64,000 nucleotides of DNA, taken from Molanna angustata (Eukaryota; Arthropoda; Insecta; Trichoptera; Molannidae). Of this stretch, positions 24,401 to 34,484 are shown piece after piece. The notes beneath the pieces are model-generated. The model was not told where the DNA came from, made no database searches, and saw nothing but the letters and a program-made list of their open reading frames with translations. The stretch covers positions 25,140,986-25,204,985 of the forward strand of contig OY754980.1 of assembly GCA_963576475.1 (NCBI GenBank), written 5' to 3'. Positions within the stretch are counted from its first letter, which is position 1. Every line of letters begins with the position of its first letter. Made by a program: the position numbers and the translations under genes.

Positions 24401-27400
24401 CCAGCAAGTCAGCCTTGAATAAAATATTCAAGGCTGACTAAATACAAAATAATTTTGTATACATATTATTATATTATATTTTGGTAATAAACACAATATT
24501 TTTCATTTTAAATGCGAATAAATAAATACAAAACATTTCACGTTTTCTGATATGTTAAAAAATCGATTAAAATTATTGAACATGTTTTGAAGAACGGGTG
24601 AAGGTATAGGAATGAATCGTATTTGACAATGTATAAAATGATGGGTTTGATTCCCAGCAGAGGAGGGAGATCGCGATCCACTTCCACGCCGACGACGCTA
24701 TAGAGCCCATTGGCCCTGTTCACCACCGGACGCAGCCGCAACATCGGACAAACACAAAATATCCACCATCCATCGGGTTCAACCACTGCCCCCGAGAATC
24801 CAACCTCACACGTCAGGGCCTCCGATTGGTCTCAAAATTGGCCGCTATGTTCACTCCGTTTCAAGTCGGAGGGGCTTGTACCCCGACCCCTCGGTCCTCG
24901 TGTTGGCGTCCGAAGGTTCCGCGGGCTAACACCGGGGGCATCCGACGCAATCACCACCTGTCAGATTTGACGTCTAGTTGTCAACACAGGATGTCTGACC
25001 CGACATCTGCGCCGGCGGTGTGCCCGAACCACACAACAACATTCGCCACAGTTTGACGAGTAACTGCCGAGCGAGACTGAAGACGTTCGTCCTGCTCTTC
25101 TCTAAGTACAGAATTGACGAGGGCACAACAGCGTCGGCCGCCCACCCCCGCCTTTACTGCTTAGGCCCTTAGAGCCTCAACCAAGGCCGGATTTCCCAGC
25201 AGAGGAGAAATTTATTTAAATTTATTTCTCACGCTAATATGGCTGGATACACTGGTTAGTTGGAAGAAATTGCCATACGGCAATAAACTCGCCACTTGCG
25301 CAGGGTGCAAGGAACTGTTCATCATCATCATATATAACTTAAAGACAATGAGACCAAATCAGCTTCTTCTGGTCGCAATTTAAATATAAATCTGAACATT
25401 CCAACTACTGATTACTTACCAACCCTCAAAACTAACATGATTCATAGATGGGAAAAAACTTGACAGTTTCCAGAAATGAGACAGGATTGTTTTACGCCGG
25501 AATTCAACCCTCTATTCCCAAAAAACTTTGGTTTCAGGGAAAGAGACTCTAGGGGGGACATATCTTGTATTACACGTATGAGAATTGGCCATTGCCTTGT
25601 TGCTTCCCACCTTAACAAAAATCAATGTAGTTAACAGTCCAGTTTGCGAGTGTGGTTAGGAGGAGGAGACTCTTGACCATTTATTTTTCAATTGCTTCAA
25701 CCGTATATCTTCCAACAATTCATTTTATTTTAATCTGGTTAAAATAACTTGTATATCCCCAGTCAATATGTCATATATATTCAAAATTTTAAATTTACAA
25801 ACATATTACTTACTTAAACTTCTTAACCCAATAAAGACGGGTAGGTATAAGTACTTGCATTACCTACAGATGGACAATATTTGGTGTGGCACACAGATTT
25901 TTTTCAATCTCTTTTTAATTGAATATAATAATGGTAAAAAAAATCTAATGATGTAGATATATCATAAAAAGATCAAAGATAACCAAAAGATCACATATAC
26001 TTAATGAAATTGAACACTTCATAATATAAACATAAGATAAATGAAGAATAATGTTATCTTAGTTATCCCCATATAAAAAAGTACATGGGGGCATCAATAT
26101 GTCACATGATCCTTCGGGCATTTGATGTAGATAAGGAATATGGGCAGATTGTGTATTGGTAAGGATCGAATTCAAAGCAGAATTTTTAGCGCGAAAGAAC
26201 AAAATGAACTGGTGCAGTATCCCTCTTTCCTACGCGCATGCGTATTAGATCGTTACAAAGTGCGGGAGAGTGTAAATTTCGACGGTGATGATCGATGAAT
26301 TTCAATGTTAGAGTTCTTAATTTTTTAAATAATTAACAATTGTTTTGTTGATTCACCGAGTCTTGAAGTCAAATATATGGGAGTAATATTCATCCAATTT
26401 TCGTCTCAATCAAGTATGAATTTACTGAGATATGAAGGTTCACAATTGTGTATTGCCATGAGGGCATGTATAGATAACGCTTGGCATTTAGGCATACGGC
26501 CGGTGGGCATCTATGCATGACGCTCGTCTTAAAAAGGTTAAAGTCTAATAACATCCTACTTAAATTAATTTAATTTCAACAAATTATACGAAATTATGAT
26601 ATTTTCACCAAGGCATAAAGCACTCTCTCCATTGTGTTAACGAAAAAAATTGATATTATTAAAACACTTGCATTGAATTTGTTTTTAGACAAAACGAGAT
26701 CTGGAAAAGTTAGTGGATGAAATAAATGCAGGAAGACCTCAATGTCCTGTCGGCCTCAACACCCTCGTGATTCCACGAAGACCAGCGGCAGCCCATGCAC
26801 TTGACCAACTCAATCAGCCATATGTATACTTGAAGTGTGGTCATGTACAAGGTACGATAATTTATATTACCACATCAAATCAATAATATTAGCAAATTAG
26901 TAGATGAAATAAATGCGGGAAGACTTCAGTGATTTTTACATCCTGCCTCGACTCATTTTATTAATTTTGTTTTCTTAAATAGGTACCTACTTAAATTAAA
27001 GATAATTTTATTAAATATATTTTTTATCTTCTCATCTTGCAGGTCATCACGATTGGGGTAGAGACAAGGAATCTGGCGCACGGCAATGTCCGATGTGTCT
27101 AGAAGTTGGTCCCGTGGTTCGTGTCTGTATGGGACTGGAGCCTGCCTTCTATGTAGATAGTGGACCACCAACATACGCCTTCAATCCCTGTGGACATATG
27201 GCCACAGAAAAGACAGTCAAGTGAGTTAACATACTCTGTTCAACTTTTTATCATCTGTGCAATTTGACGATTATTGCTCTTATGAGCTGCTTTATTTTAA
27301 TATTATTTATTGTTTATTTAAGTATTGTCAGACCAAAGGTCAGATTTTATAAACCATAAAAATATTAATAGATATAGTGGAGTTACAATAATAATAATTA

Positions 27401-28862
27401 TTAAATTCTTTTAATAAGCAAAAAAATCACATTATGTGGCTGACTTATTGCCAGTAGGCAATTCTACATACATCAGTAGCAAGTAAAAAGTATTATTATA
27501 CATAAAAACTAATAAACATTACAATTTAGAAAAAAATAATAATGCATAAAAACAAAATTTAACATTTAAAAATAATAATTATAATAATGGAAAGGGATGT
27601 GATTAAAGATAAAAGAATTATGGATATGTGGATAAGAATTCTGACTTCAGAATCTTCTTGGAAACCATTTATTTATTTTATAAATACATAATTGATTAAA
27701 AGTAACATGCTATGCCCATCTAACTAGGAATTCCTGTTTTAAGATGGACAATATTTATATACATACCTTACATTATTTTTTTTACTTAAAAAAGGCAATA
27801 ATAAAAACAATATTAATAAACACACAGAATAAACAACACAGAAAGAAAAGGGGAATATTAACATGCATAATATATTATATACCCTAGAACGATCAAATTA
27901 AAATTTGGTTGGTTCCACAGACGGGCTGCGTGAATTGTGAACGAGTAAGTGTTGTAGGAGGATGTGTGGTGTATTGGTATTGAGATTGTACTGTGGTTTT
28001 GAGACCGTAAATTGGAGTAGAGTTATTGCAATACATAATTGCTATAACCGGGTTTATATATTTAAACAATTCAATTTACCCAAATTTGCCTGCATTCGTA
28101 CAAGCTTTTCAGTTTTTAGCAGCTTATCGAAACATTCGGCTTCAACTAAACCTTTGACTTAATTTGGCTGAAGCCGAAGGTCCTTTTTTGGCTGAAGGTG
28201 GCAAAACTGAAACTTTGGTCGGACACTAATTATGAGAGATCATTTAAAATAGAGTTGATTGTAGAAAATGTTGCAGATTATGGCATTTTTCACACCAATC
28301 TCCCTTTACCTGCCCGTATGGTAAAATCCACCACCCCTTCTTCTAGTATAAACTTCACCCACCAACGACAGTACCACTACACACAGTTTAAACATTATTT
28401 TAAGTTTAGTGTAAGTTTGTTCGGATTAGGGAGCGGGTCAGCTCTGAAACTGGTTAACATAAGATACTCAAAAGTGGTGTAAGCAAAATAGTTATTATTT
28501 TAATTTATTAATTTTAAGTTACACTACACAATTCAATTATTGAACTTGTTATTGGAATGTAAAAAAATGATGATATAGACCACTATAAAATGTCAAATAA
28601 GTAAATGGTTTTTACGTCAAAATTCTTGTATTGTAAACATTTTTATACGAAATATAGCATATCATTGATTAGCATATTAAAAATTGTTTTTTTTTTACAT
28701 ACCATATTTTTTCTAATGGCGTTGCTTTATTACAGGTATTGGGCCAATGTAGCTGTTCCTCACGGCACCAGTGATTTTCGTGCAATTTGTCCGTTCTGTG
28801 CCACACCTTTAGTCGACAGTCCTGGATATGTTCGACTCATCTTCCAGGACAACCTGGATTGA
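21467..28862 (+). CDS. Pli: Pellino E3 ubiquitin-protein ligase, last five coding exons (5' end outside window)
   Basis: Exons are 21467-21661, 23853-24140, 26689-26851, 27043-27220 and 28736-28862, all with AG/GT borders and matching phases. They sum to 951 nt (316 residues plus stop). Family members have about 420 residues, so roughly the first 100 are missing to the left. The product starts at IGRSSESPIDFVVMDTV inside the split FHA-like domain, which binds phosphorylated IRAK/Pelle. It continues through LTTNGVLIMHPRGQF and IDLCGATLLWRSAQGL, and ends in the RING-like CHC2CHC2 region. Visible ligands are CGHVQGHHDWG, CPMC, CGH and CPFC; the C-terminus is LIFQDNLD. In known Pellinos the RING-like part ubiquitinates IRAK/Pelle-type kinases in the cytosol during Toll signalling. 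No frameshift or lost ligand is seen, so the visible part looks functional. The introns hold SINEs, MITEs and an exon-like echo at 26893-26931. Confidence 0.95.
22399..22515. mobile_element. MITE family E, copy in Pellino intron
   Basis: The left arm 'gtcgccaaatatcttgagcc' pairs with the right arm 'gttcaagatatttggtgat'. The middle ('cgaagcaaaagacacaaattt', then 'tgc..tc..ccggaag') matches the copy at 47.55 kb in inverse orientation. Confidence 0.65.
22530..22696 (-). mobile_element. tRNA-Thr-like SINE family A, copy 2
   Basis: This is the inverse of 6111-6287. The - strand starts ATGGGTCGATGGCAGAGCGG, has anticodon loop CTAGTAA and B box AGTTCGAATCC, and ends with 'ttaataaggacatattcattt' followed by an A-rich run. 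Confidence 0.85.
22970..23184 (+). mobile_element. tRNA-derived SINE family B, copy 2
   Basis: The head GGCCATCGTAGCTCAGTTGG has a clear A box and a B box in 'CCGGGTTCGATCCCCGG'. The family body then follows ('ttttcagtctggatctgtga', 'ggcaacttgttattgggtgc') with an (AATA)n tail. The tRNA part is the best preserved of the copies. Confidence 0.85.
23505..23690. mobile_element. Palindromic MITE in Pellino intron
   Basis: Arms 23532-23572 and 23621-23660 are almost exact inverse complements ('agtatagttaaaatacttt' and 'aaagtattttaactatact'). The outer parts are weaker ('ttcgaacaaag' against 'ctttgttgaa'). There is no ORF. Confidence 0.75.
24338..24420 (+). mobile_element. tRNA-derived SINE family C, head
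   Basis: GCCGTGGCACAGTTGGTAAG and the B-box-like GGTTTCGATTCCCAG form a tRNA-like head shared with 63.5-63.7 kb. The head is followed by a hairpin of 'gtcagccttgaat' and its inverse, not by the usual body, so this copy is rearranged or truncated. Confidence 0.6.
24590..25335 (+). mobile_element. SINE family C copy split by a GC-rich insertion
   Basis: The left part ends GGGTTTGATTCCCAGCAGAG. The right part resumes 'agcagaggagaaatttattt..ctggttagttggaagaaatt' and 'gccatacggcaataaactcg', with a (ATC)n end. The join matches the continuous copy at 63.5-63.7 kb. Confidence 0.7.
24666..25192. mobile_element. 527-bp GC-rich insertion flanked by 15-bp direct repeats
   Basis: TTCCCAGCAGAGGAG occurs at 24651-24665 and 25193-25207, immediately around a block much richer in G+C than its surroundings. 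There is no terminal inverted repeat and no poly-A, and no ORF that I recognise on either strand. The repeat length fits target-primed retroposition, for example a 5'-truncated R1-type LINE, but the class is not proven. Confidence 0.6.
25370..25740 (+). pseudogene. I/R1-type LINE ORF2 C-terminal fragment
   Basis: Successive frames read ISCITRMRIGHCLVASHLNK and CECG.EEETLDHLFFNC. This parallels the end of the LINE at 53.5 kb ([20 protein letters not shown] and [17 protein letters not shown]). Stops and a frameshift are present. It lies in the second visible Pellino intron. Confidence 0.65.
26893..26931 (+). pseudogene. Echo of Pellino exon inside the next intron
   Basis: After an AG, this segment reads KLVDEINAGRLQ and then a stop. 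The functional exon at 26689-26851 contains KLVDEINAGRPQ. Of five base differences over the aligned codons, four fall at silent third positions and one changes P to L. It is not in the gene's splice phase, so it is treated as a relic and not as an exon. Confidence 0.6.
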
Positions 28863-30260
28863 ACAGATACACATACGTCTCCAAATCTATTGATAGTGGA
28901 GAATGGTAAATATAAATAATCAATTTATTAGTGTATTAACCAATATCATTCAGACTTTATAATCTTTAAATAACTCGCAACCTTTTAATTCATTAAAATC
29001 CATATTAAAATAACAAGTATCTAAGCATCCAATATTCCTACAATGGATATAATTTTCAGTGAAACTTACTCAATTTACTTTATCCATGATTATCAATCAA
29101 CAGCCTAGCCATATTTTCTCTTTTGAGAAATCATTCTCAATAAACATGATTTACCGAGCTATCGTTTTTCAAAACAAAAAACAAGCTTACATTCTCAATA
29201 AATTTTGCAATACAAAAAATGACTTTTGGGCAATCATCTCTAACGCTACGTCCTACGTAGGCGATTCAAAGCGCACGCGATTGCGAAGCGATGCGGCGCG
29301 GACACAAGCGAATTCAATGCGAAGCGGTGCGGCGCGGCGGCTCTGTCCTACGTGTGCGCGAATCGTTCCCTCTGCCGCCAGCTACTGTCATGGATGTACG
29401 TATATAAAATACTCAAGAAGTATGTACGGCAGAGAAGTGAAACTAATATTGTGTACTTAGAGAGGCATATTTATGGGGGATATCACGATTTGTATGAAAA
29501 ATTACGTGATCTTGAATTAATAAATGAGACTGAATTTACATCTTTCCCGGGAAACATATCAAAATTTGACATCCGTGCAAGCGTGTTTTGAACAACATCC
29601 TATTGTAAAATAGCAATAATAAATAAATGTGTTTACTTGTAGTCCCATTTATTTTTGCCAAATCCTAAAATTTGCGGTTCGATAATAATTTGTCCCATAA
29701 TATGGGACGTTCATGGACAGAAATCAAAATTTCTGTTTCTGACATGTCAAAAAATAATGGCGCCGCTATCAATTCGCGCGAAAATATCAAACCAACTGAT
29801 CACGTTCGCTTCGCATTGCGCCGCGCCTCATCGAAACCAACTCGCTGTCGGTAACGTAGGACACTACCATAGTTACCGACTGTTTGTTATTTTCGCGCCA
29901 CGCCGCGCCGCTTTGCATTCGCTTTGAATCGCCTACGTAGGACGTCGCGTAATAGAAATTGTGCATTACATAGATATCAAAGTCAATTCTACGCTAATAA
30001 TTGAAAATCAAAAATACCTATGTCTTTCTTATTAGAAATACTTAAATATTATTTAAATATTAATTGTATCTATAACTTTGAAGTATTTAATACAAGATAA
30101 TAAACAATATATGTTGAATGGTTTTCTGTTTCAGTGTATACCACGGACTGACGTTGATTGAGCTAAGAGTGACAATTCTACTTTTCGATGAAAAAATATT
30201 TAAGAAGCGTGCGATGGACAAACATTTATTAGGGCTGTTGAAATAAATTTAAATTATTGA
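28863..30260 (+). other. Pellino 3'UTR, possibly spliced
   Basis: After the stop, a good donor follows at 28905/28906 (AATG|GTAAAT) and a good acceptor lies at 30134/30135 (TTTCTGTTTCAG). An AATAAA is at 30242-30247. This would remove an intron holding the 29244-29949 transposon. It is an inference from splice motifs only. Confidence 0.35.
29244..29949 (+). mobile_element. PIF/Harbinger-like DNA transposon remnant with TAA duplication
   Basis: About 30-bp terminal inverted repeats begin CGC.ACGTCCTACGTAGG (then cgattcaaagcg) and are flanked by TAA at 29241-29243 and 29950-29952. Subterminal GC-rich repeats ('gcgatgcggcgcgg') are present. An internal ORF (about 29352-29591) has ERHIYGGYHDLYEKLRDLEL and FPGNISKFDIR. 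It resembles the N-terminal region of Harbinger nuclease proteins before the DDE domain, which is absent. The 706-bp element is therefore a deletion derivative. Confidence 0.75.
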
Positions 30261-31929
30261 TAAAACCACATTGTTTCATTTGTCGACGACGGATAAATTA
30301 TACTTTTGACTATTCATTCCTATCAGCCCTTGTTTTGAGTGCCTAAAGTAATGAAGAGATTGATTAAAAAAAAGACAATTACCTTTAATATTATATATTT
30401 AATTATGTGCGTTACTAAAAGTTCAATCTGGCACGACGCCCGAGTGTTGTTGTTTACATCAATCATGAAATCATTGTTTGTTGTGTCTGTTCTGTGTGAA
30501 AAGATATTTTAATAATAAATAAAATAAAACTTACGAAATCGACGATGAAATGTTTTGAGTGTTTTTGAAGTGTTAGCCATATTAGTTATTGCGAATTCAA
30601 CAAAATAAAATCCGATATATTGTATATATACATATATAACACAAGTGTTGACATTATTGGGAGTAATTCATTTGTATGGCCTCTTAGGATATATTAAAAA
30701 AAAATTTGAGAATCACTTACAAGATCTATTTTATCGTTATTTCTAACAAAAATTCCGCATCCTTAATATTATATCTCATTAAATATTATAATAAATTGGA
30801 TTCTATAGTAATTAATTACGAAATATTGAGTGTTTCCTTTGCGCCATCGTCAAATATTAGTCACCAATAATGGTAAAATTATTGTGTTTCTTAGATTAGA
30901 TTCAAAACTTATTAAAAGATCTAGTAGAAATTGTTTATTTATGCATAAATAATATTATTTACAATATTTTCAAATGTCCAGATTTTTTTGTTTGTTTATA
31001 ATGTATTAATTAAAAGCGATCGTTTCCTGTTTAAAATAATATTTTTAAGGGTTCAATGAAAGCGCTTTTTTTGTTAATAAGCTATTTCTTATTTCAAACT
31101 TATTCAAAAATATTATTGCTTGTCAAATTTGTCATATTAGTCAAATTTTACATGCAAAACAATATGTTACATAATTCAAATGCATAAAGAAATTAAAAAA
31201 AAAACAATATAGTCATACAGCTCCTACTTATCTTATGGATTGAAATATTTTTTTACTCACAAAGAAGACAAAGTTAACTAATGTATTTATTATTTACTCA
31301 CTAAATATTAGTCAAATATGTATTAAACATGATCTAGGTATTACAGATGTTTTGCTTCAGAATTTTATTTTTCCATTGTTGAAAAATAGTATCTCGGGGC
31401 ACAAATGAAGAAAGTGTGCATCGTATATGTAGCTTTTATAATGTTAAGTGTATAAAAATAGTCATAATGAGTCATTTGATTTCTTTAATGGGTTGTTTTA
31501 AAAAGGTTTGCGATTCATGCAATTCAATTTTAAGTGATTTAATACATAAAATGTCTTTTGCGTTTAGGAATCTTTTCTTCTCATAAATAAACAATTACAT
31601 ATTAATGTACTAATTTACATAAATCATATTGAAACATCTATTTCTTACCAATCTCATCACAAAGTTATCCAAATCTAAAGTAAAATGGTAATTGAAAAAG
31701 CGAGTCAAGAACAAACTGTGAAATATGATAATGAACTACTATCTAGAACTAGTGGATGAATATTTGTATTTACGATGTATGTGTCAGCATTATGGAAGAT
31801 TGGAAAAAGATATAGAAAGAAGGGTAACGACAACAAATAAATTAAATGGTGCATTATAACAATAATGGTGGACCCAATTATTTCAAAGCTCACTGTGCAT
31901 AATGTAAAAGTAAATTTAACGCCGTAGAA
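30261..31929. other. Intergenic AT-rich region
   Basis: No gene, RNA or assignable repeat is seen. Several AATAAA motifs occur, as expected in such AT-rich DNA. Confidence 0.5.
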
Positions 31930-32290
31930 ATCAATTTATGATAGGATAAGGAGCATATTTGAAGAGAATGTATGATTGAAAGACATATTGTGAGTAGAAT
32001 GAAGATGAATGATGCTTCGCGATGGTTAGGACATGTTGAGAGAATGAAAGATGAAAGCCTTGCAAAGAAAGTACTTATAATAGTGGATTGTGATGTAGGG
32101 ACCGGCCGAGAAAGAGTGGTATGATCATATAAATGAGATATTGAAAGATGGTAATATAGGAAGTCAGAATTATAGGAAAGCATGAATGACGCGATGCATG
32201 TATTTAAATGATGCAAAACATGTATGTTAAGATAGAAGACTGTGGCATTTGGTTCTTTCTGCCTACCTCAAATAGGGAAACAGTGTGATG
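31930..32290 (+). pseudogene. RTE-like LINE tail
   Basis: The reading RWLGHVERMKDESLAKKV is followed by a decayed 'GRER.V' segment and then KTVAFGSFCLPQIGKQCDG. It is the same tail family as at 12.1 kb. Its last part resembles the sequence split by the hAT-like MITE at 48.1 kb. Confidence 0.6.
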
Positions 32291-33711
32291 GTGTGTTTCT
32301 TACCAAATATTTTTTCAATAAAGTTATTCTACCATTTTCACTATTGAATTATTTCATGAAATTAATTTTAATTCACATTATAAATTTTATTTTAGTACAG
32401 AAACTAATAATATTATGCAGAATATGAGATCTCTTTATCCATAAATTATTTTCTACTGATTGGTAAATTTAGTTCTACGCATGTGTATTTAACTTTAATT
32501 TTTGTAGATATGCATATTTATAAGGGTTTTTTATTTTCGTTTTGTAAATATTCCACGATTTAAATTAACAGAATTTAAATGAACATTTCATCTTGATATC
32601 TTTTCAATTCTGTCTACTGCAAAACTTCCAAAGTTATTTAAAAATTTGCAACAAAAAAACATACATTAATTATTTTTACAAATTTATTATTCATATGATT
32701 TTTTAGTATTTAGATAATGTGATGACGAGAGAGTTTATAAAGCTTGGATCATTTTAGAACCAATATTGTAATTTTTTTTTTAGTTAACCGTTTTATTGAT
32801 TACATACAAATTTATTATTTTACAATCACTTTTAATACCTATGATTTTAATATCAATATATTTGATTATACATTATGTTGAAAATAAAATTTTAGTATTT
32901 AGCAACATCCAATGTGTGTTTTCACTTTATTATATCTTGGATTTAAAATCTTATAAAATTTTAATAATTTTTTTCATAACCTGATGGACAATTTCTTAGA
33001 TGTAATTATTTTTTTTTTGTTTCTATAAGTAAATGATGTTAGTTTGGTTTCACTATATTTATTAAAATCAACGTTAAAAAGTTGCTAAATGAAACAAAGA
33101 TAACATTCAGGGAACATTTTTACAATGTATTGCTTTTAGTGATTTTGATATTTATTTGGGTCTGTTGCAATGTTTTATATGTTTATGCTTTTAGTAACAC
33201 AAAAACTATGTAAACTTGTAGTTGTTTAGTTGTGAAGTGATGGCTCTATATTTGTTTTGATCACTCAATACTTAGAGAAATTAATTATGGACTGAATGTT
33301 TAGTTTATTCTTTTTTTGTATATGTTTTATAATTAAATCAAATGAAATATATAATATGCGCTCTTTTGAGATGCATTTACATATTTTTATTTTGTTTTTG
33401 TTACCCCCTTGTTCTGATGTCCCATCCTTAGTTAATTTTATCCCGTATTAAATACTTATTTGTGTGGTACCATAATTTTGTCTTATTTTTTTTTAACCTT
33501 GTTGATATTTTATTATGTTTTTCAAATACATAATAAAAAAATGCACGCAAATTTTGTGAATTTAAGCTACACATGTGCGGCTGATGCATTGAGATTGACA
33601 AACATTGTTTATATTCATAAATAATTATGTAGATTATTGTAAATATTTATTTGAAATAAATCATTTTTAAAAGACAATTATTATTTTGAAATATCCCTTA
33701 ACTGCCCTCTC
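32291..33711. other. Intergenic AT-rich region
   Basis: Nothing recognisable beyond homopolymer-rich AT sequence. Confidence 0.5.
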
Positions 33712-33714
33712 TAA

Positions 33715-33923
33715 TGGTGACTTTCACCAATGTTACCTAAACTGTCACATAGCGGATAACTGTCCTAAGCTTAGGTAGCGCCCCTAACGTATCATTTGTT
33801 TTTCACCAGTCTAGCGTCTTTAGTAACTCTTAAGGAGGTGGTGAAATGAAAATTCACGTTAGGTACTGCATAGGAATTCTTAGGTAGCACCTAAGAGTTA
33901 GGGGGCGTTGGTGAAAGTCACCA
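33715..33923. mobile_element. MITE with TAA duplication
   Basis: The ends TGGTGACTTTCACCAA and inverse TTGGTGAAAGTCACCA are flanked by TAA at 33712-33714 and 33924-33926. The interior is partly inverted ('cctaagcttaggtagcgccc' against 'ggtagcacctaagagttagg'). It is 209 bp with no ORF. The duplication fits PIF/Harbinger. Confidence 0.8.
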
Positions 33924-33946
33924 TAACTCTTACTCTTTTGCTGACA

Positions 33947-34235
33947 CAAGGGGGGAAAGTCCCGTCAAACGGTGAAATCAAAACTCTCATGATTACCCAT
34001 ATCAATGATATAATTTTCATATGGAGTTCTATAATATCTTACAATATTATAATATATAATATCTTACAATATTATAATATATAATATCTTACAATATTAT
34101 AATATATAATATCTTACAATATTATAGTTCTATAATATCTTACAATATTATAGAACTCCATATGAAAATTATATCCATGATATGGGTAATCAAAAAGGCT
34201 TTGATTTTACTGCTTGACCAGACTTGCTCCCCAGG
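33947..34235. mobile_element. Palindromic MITE family P, copy 2, with expanded centre
   Basis: Its arms match 14280-14468 ('gattacccatatca.tgat', 'gaactccatatgaaaattat'), ending at CTCCCCAGG. The centre holds about four repeats of an about 25-bp AT unit (AATATCTTACAATATTATAA and variants, 34038-34150). The left terminus is eroded. Confidence 0.75.
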
Positions 34236-34484
34236 TAATATTCTAACTCATTTTGAATATGATCTGAATAAAGCATTCAGTATTTTTCAAGTTATAACAT
34301 TTTCATCTGATAACACTATTGACAGCCAGCCAATCATAGACTTGCTGTATTGTGAATTTACACCTATGACTTGACCAACCATTGTGGTCTAGAAATGTTG
34401 TCAAATTCAGTCATTCTTTTTGTAGAAAACACAACTCAAAAATGATATGATAGTAACTATAAAATACCATTTTTATAAATACCA

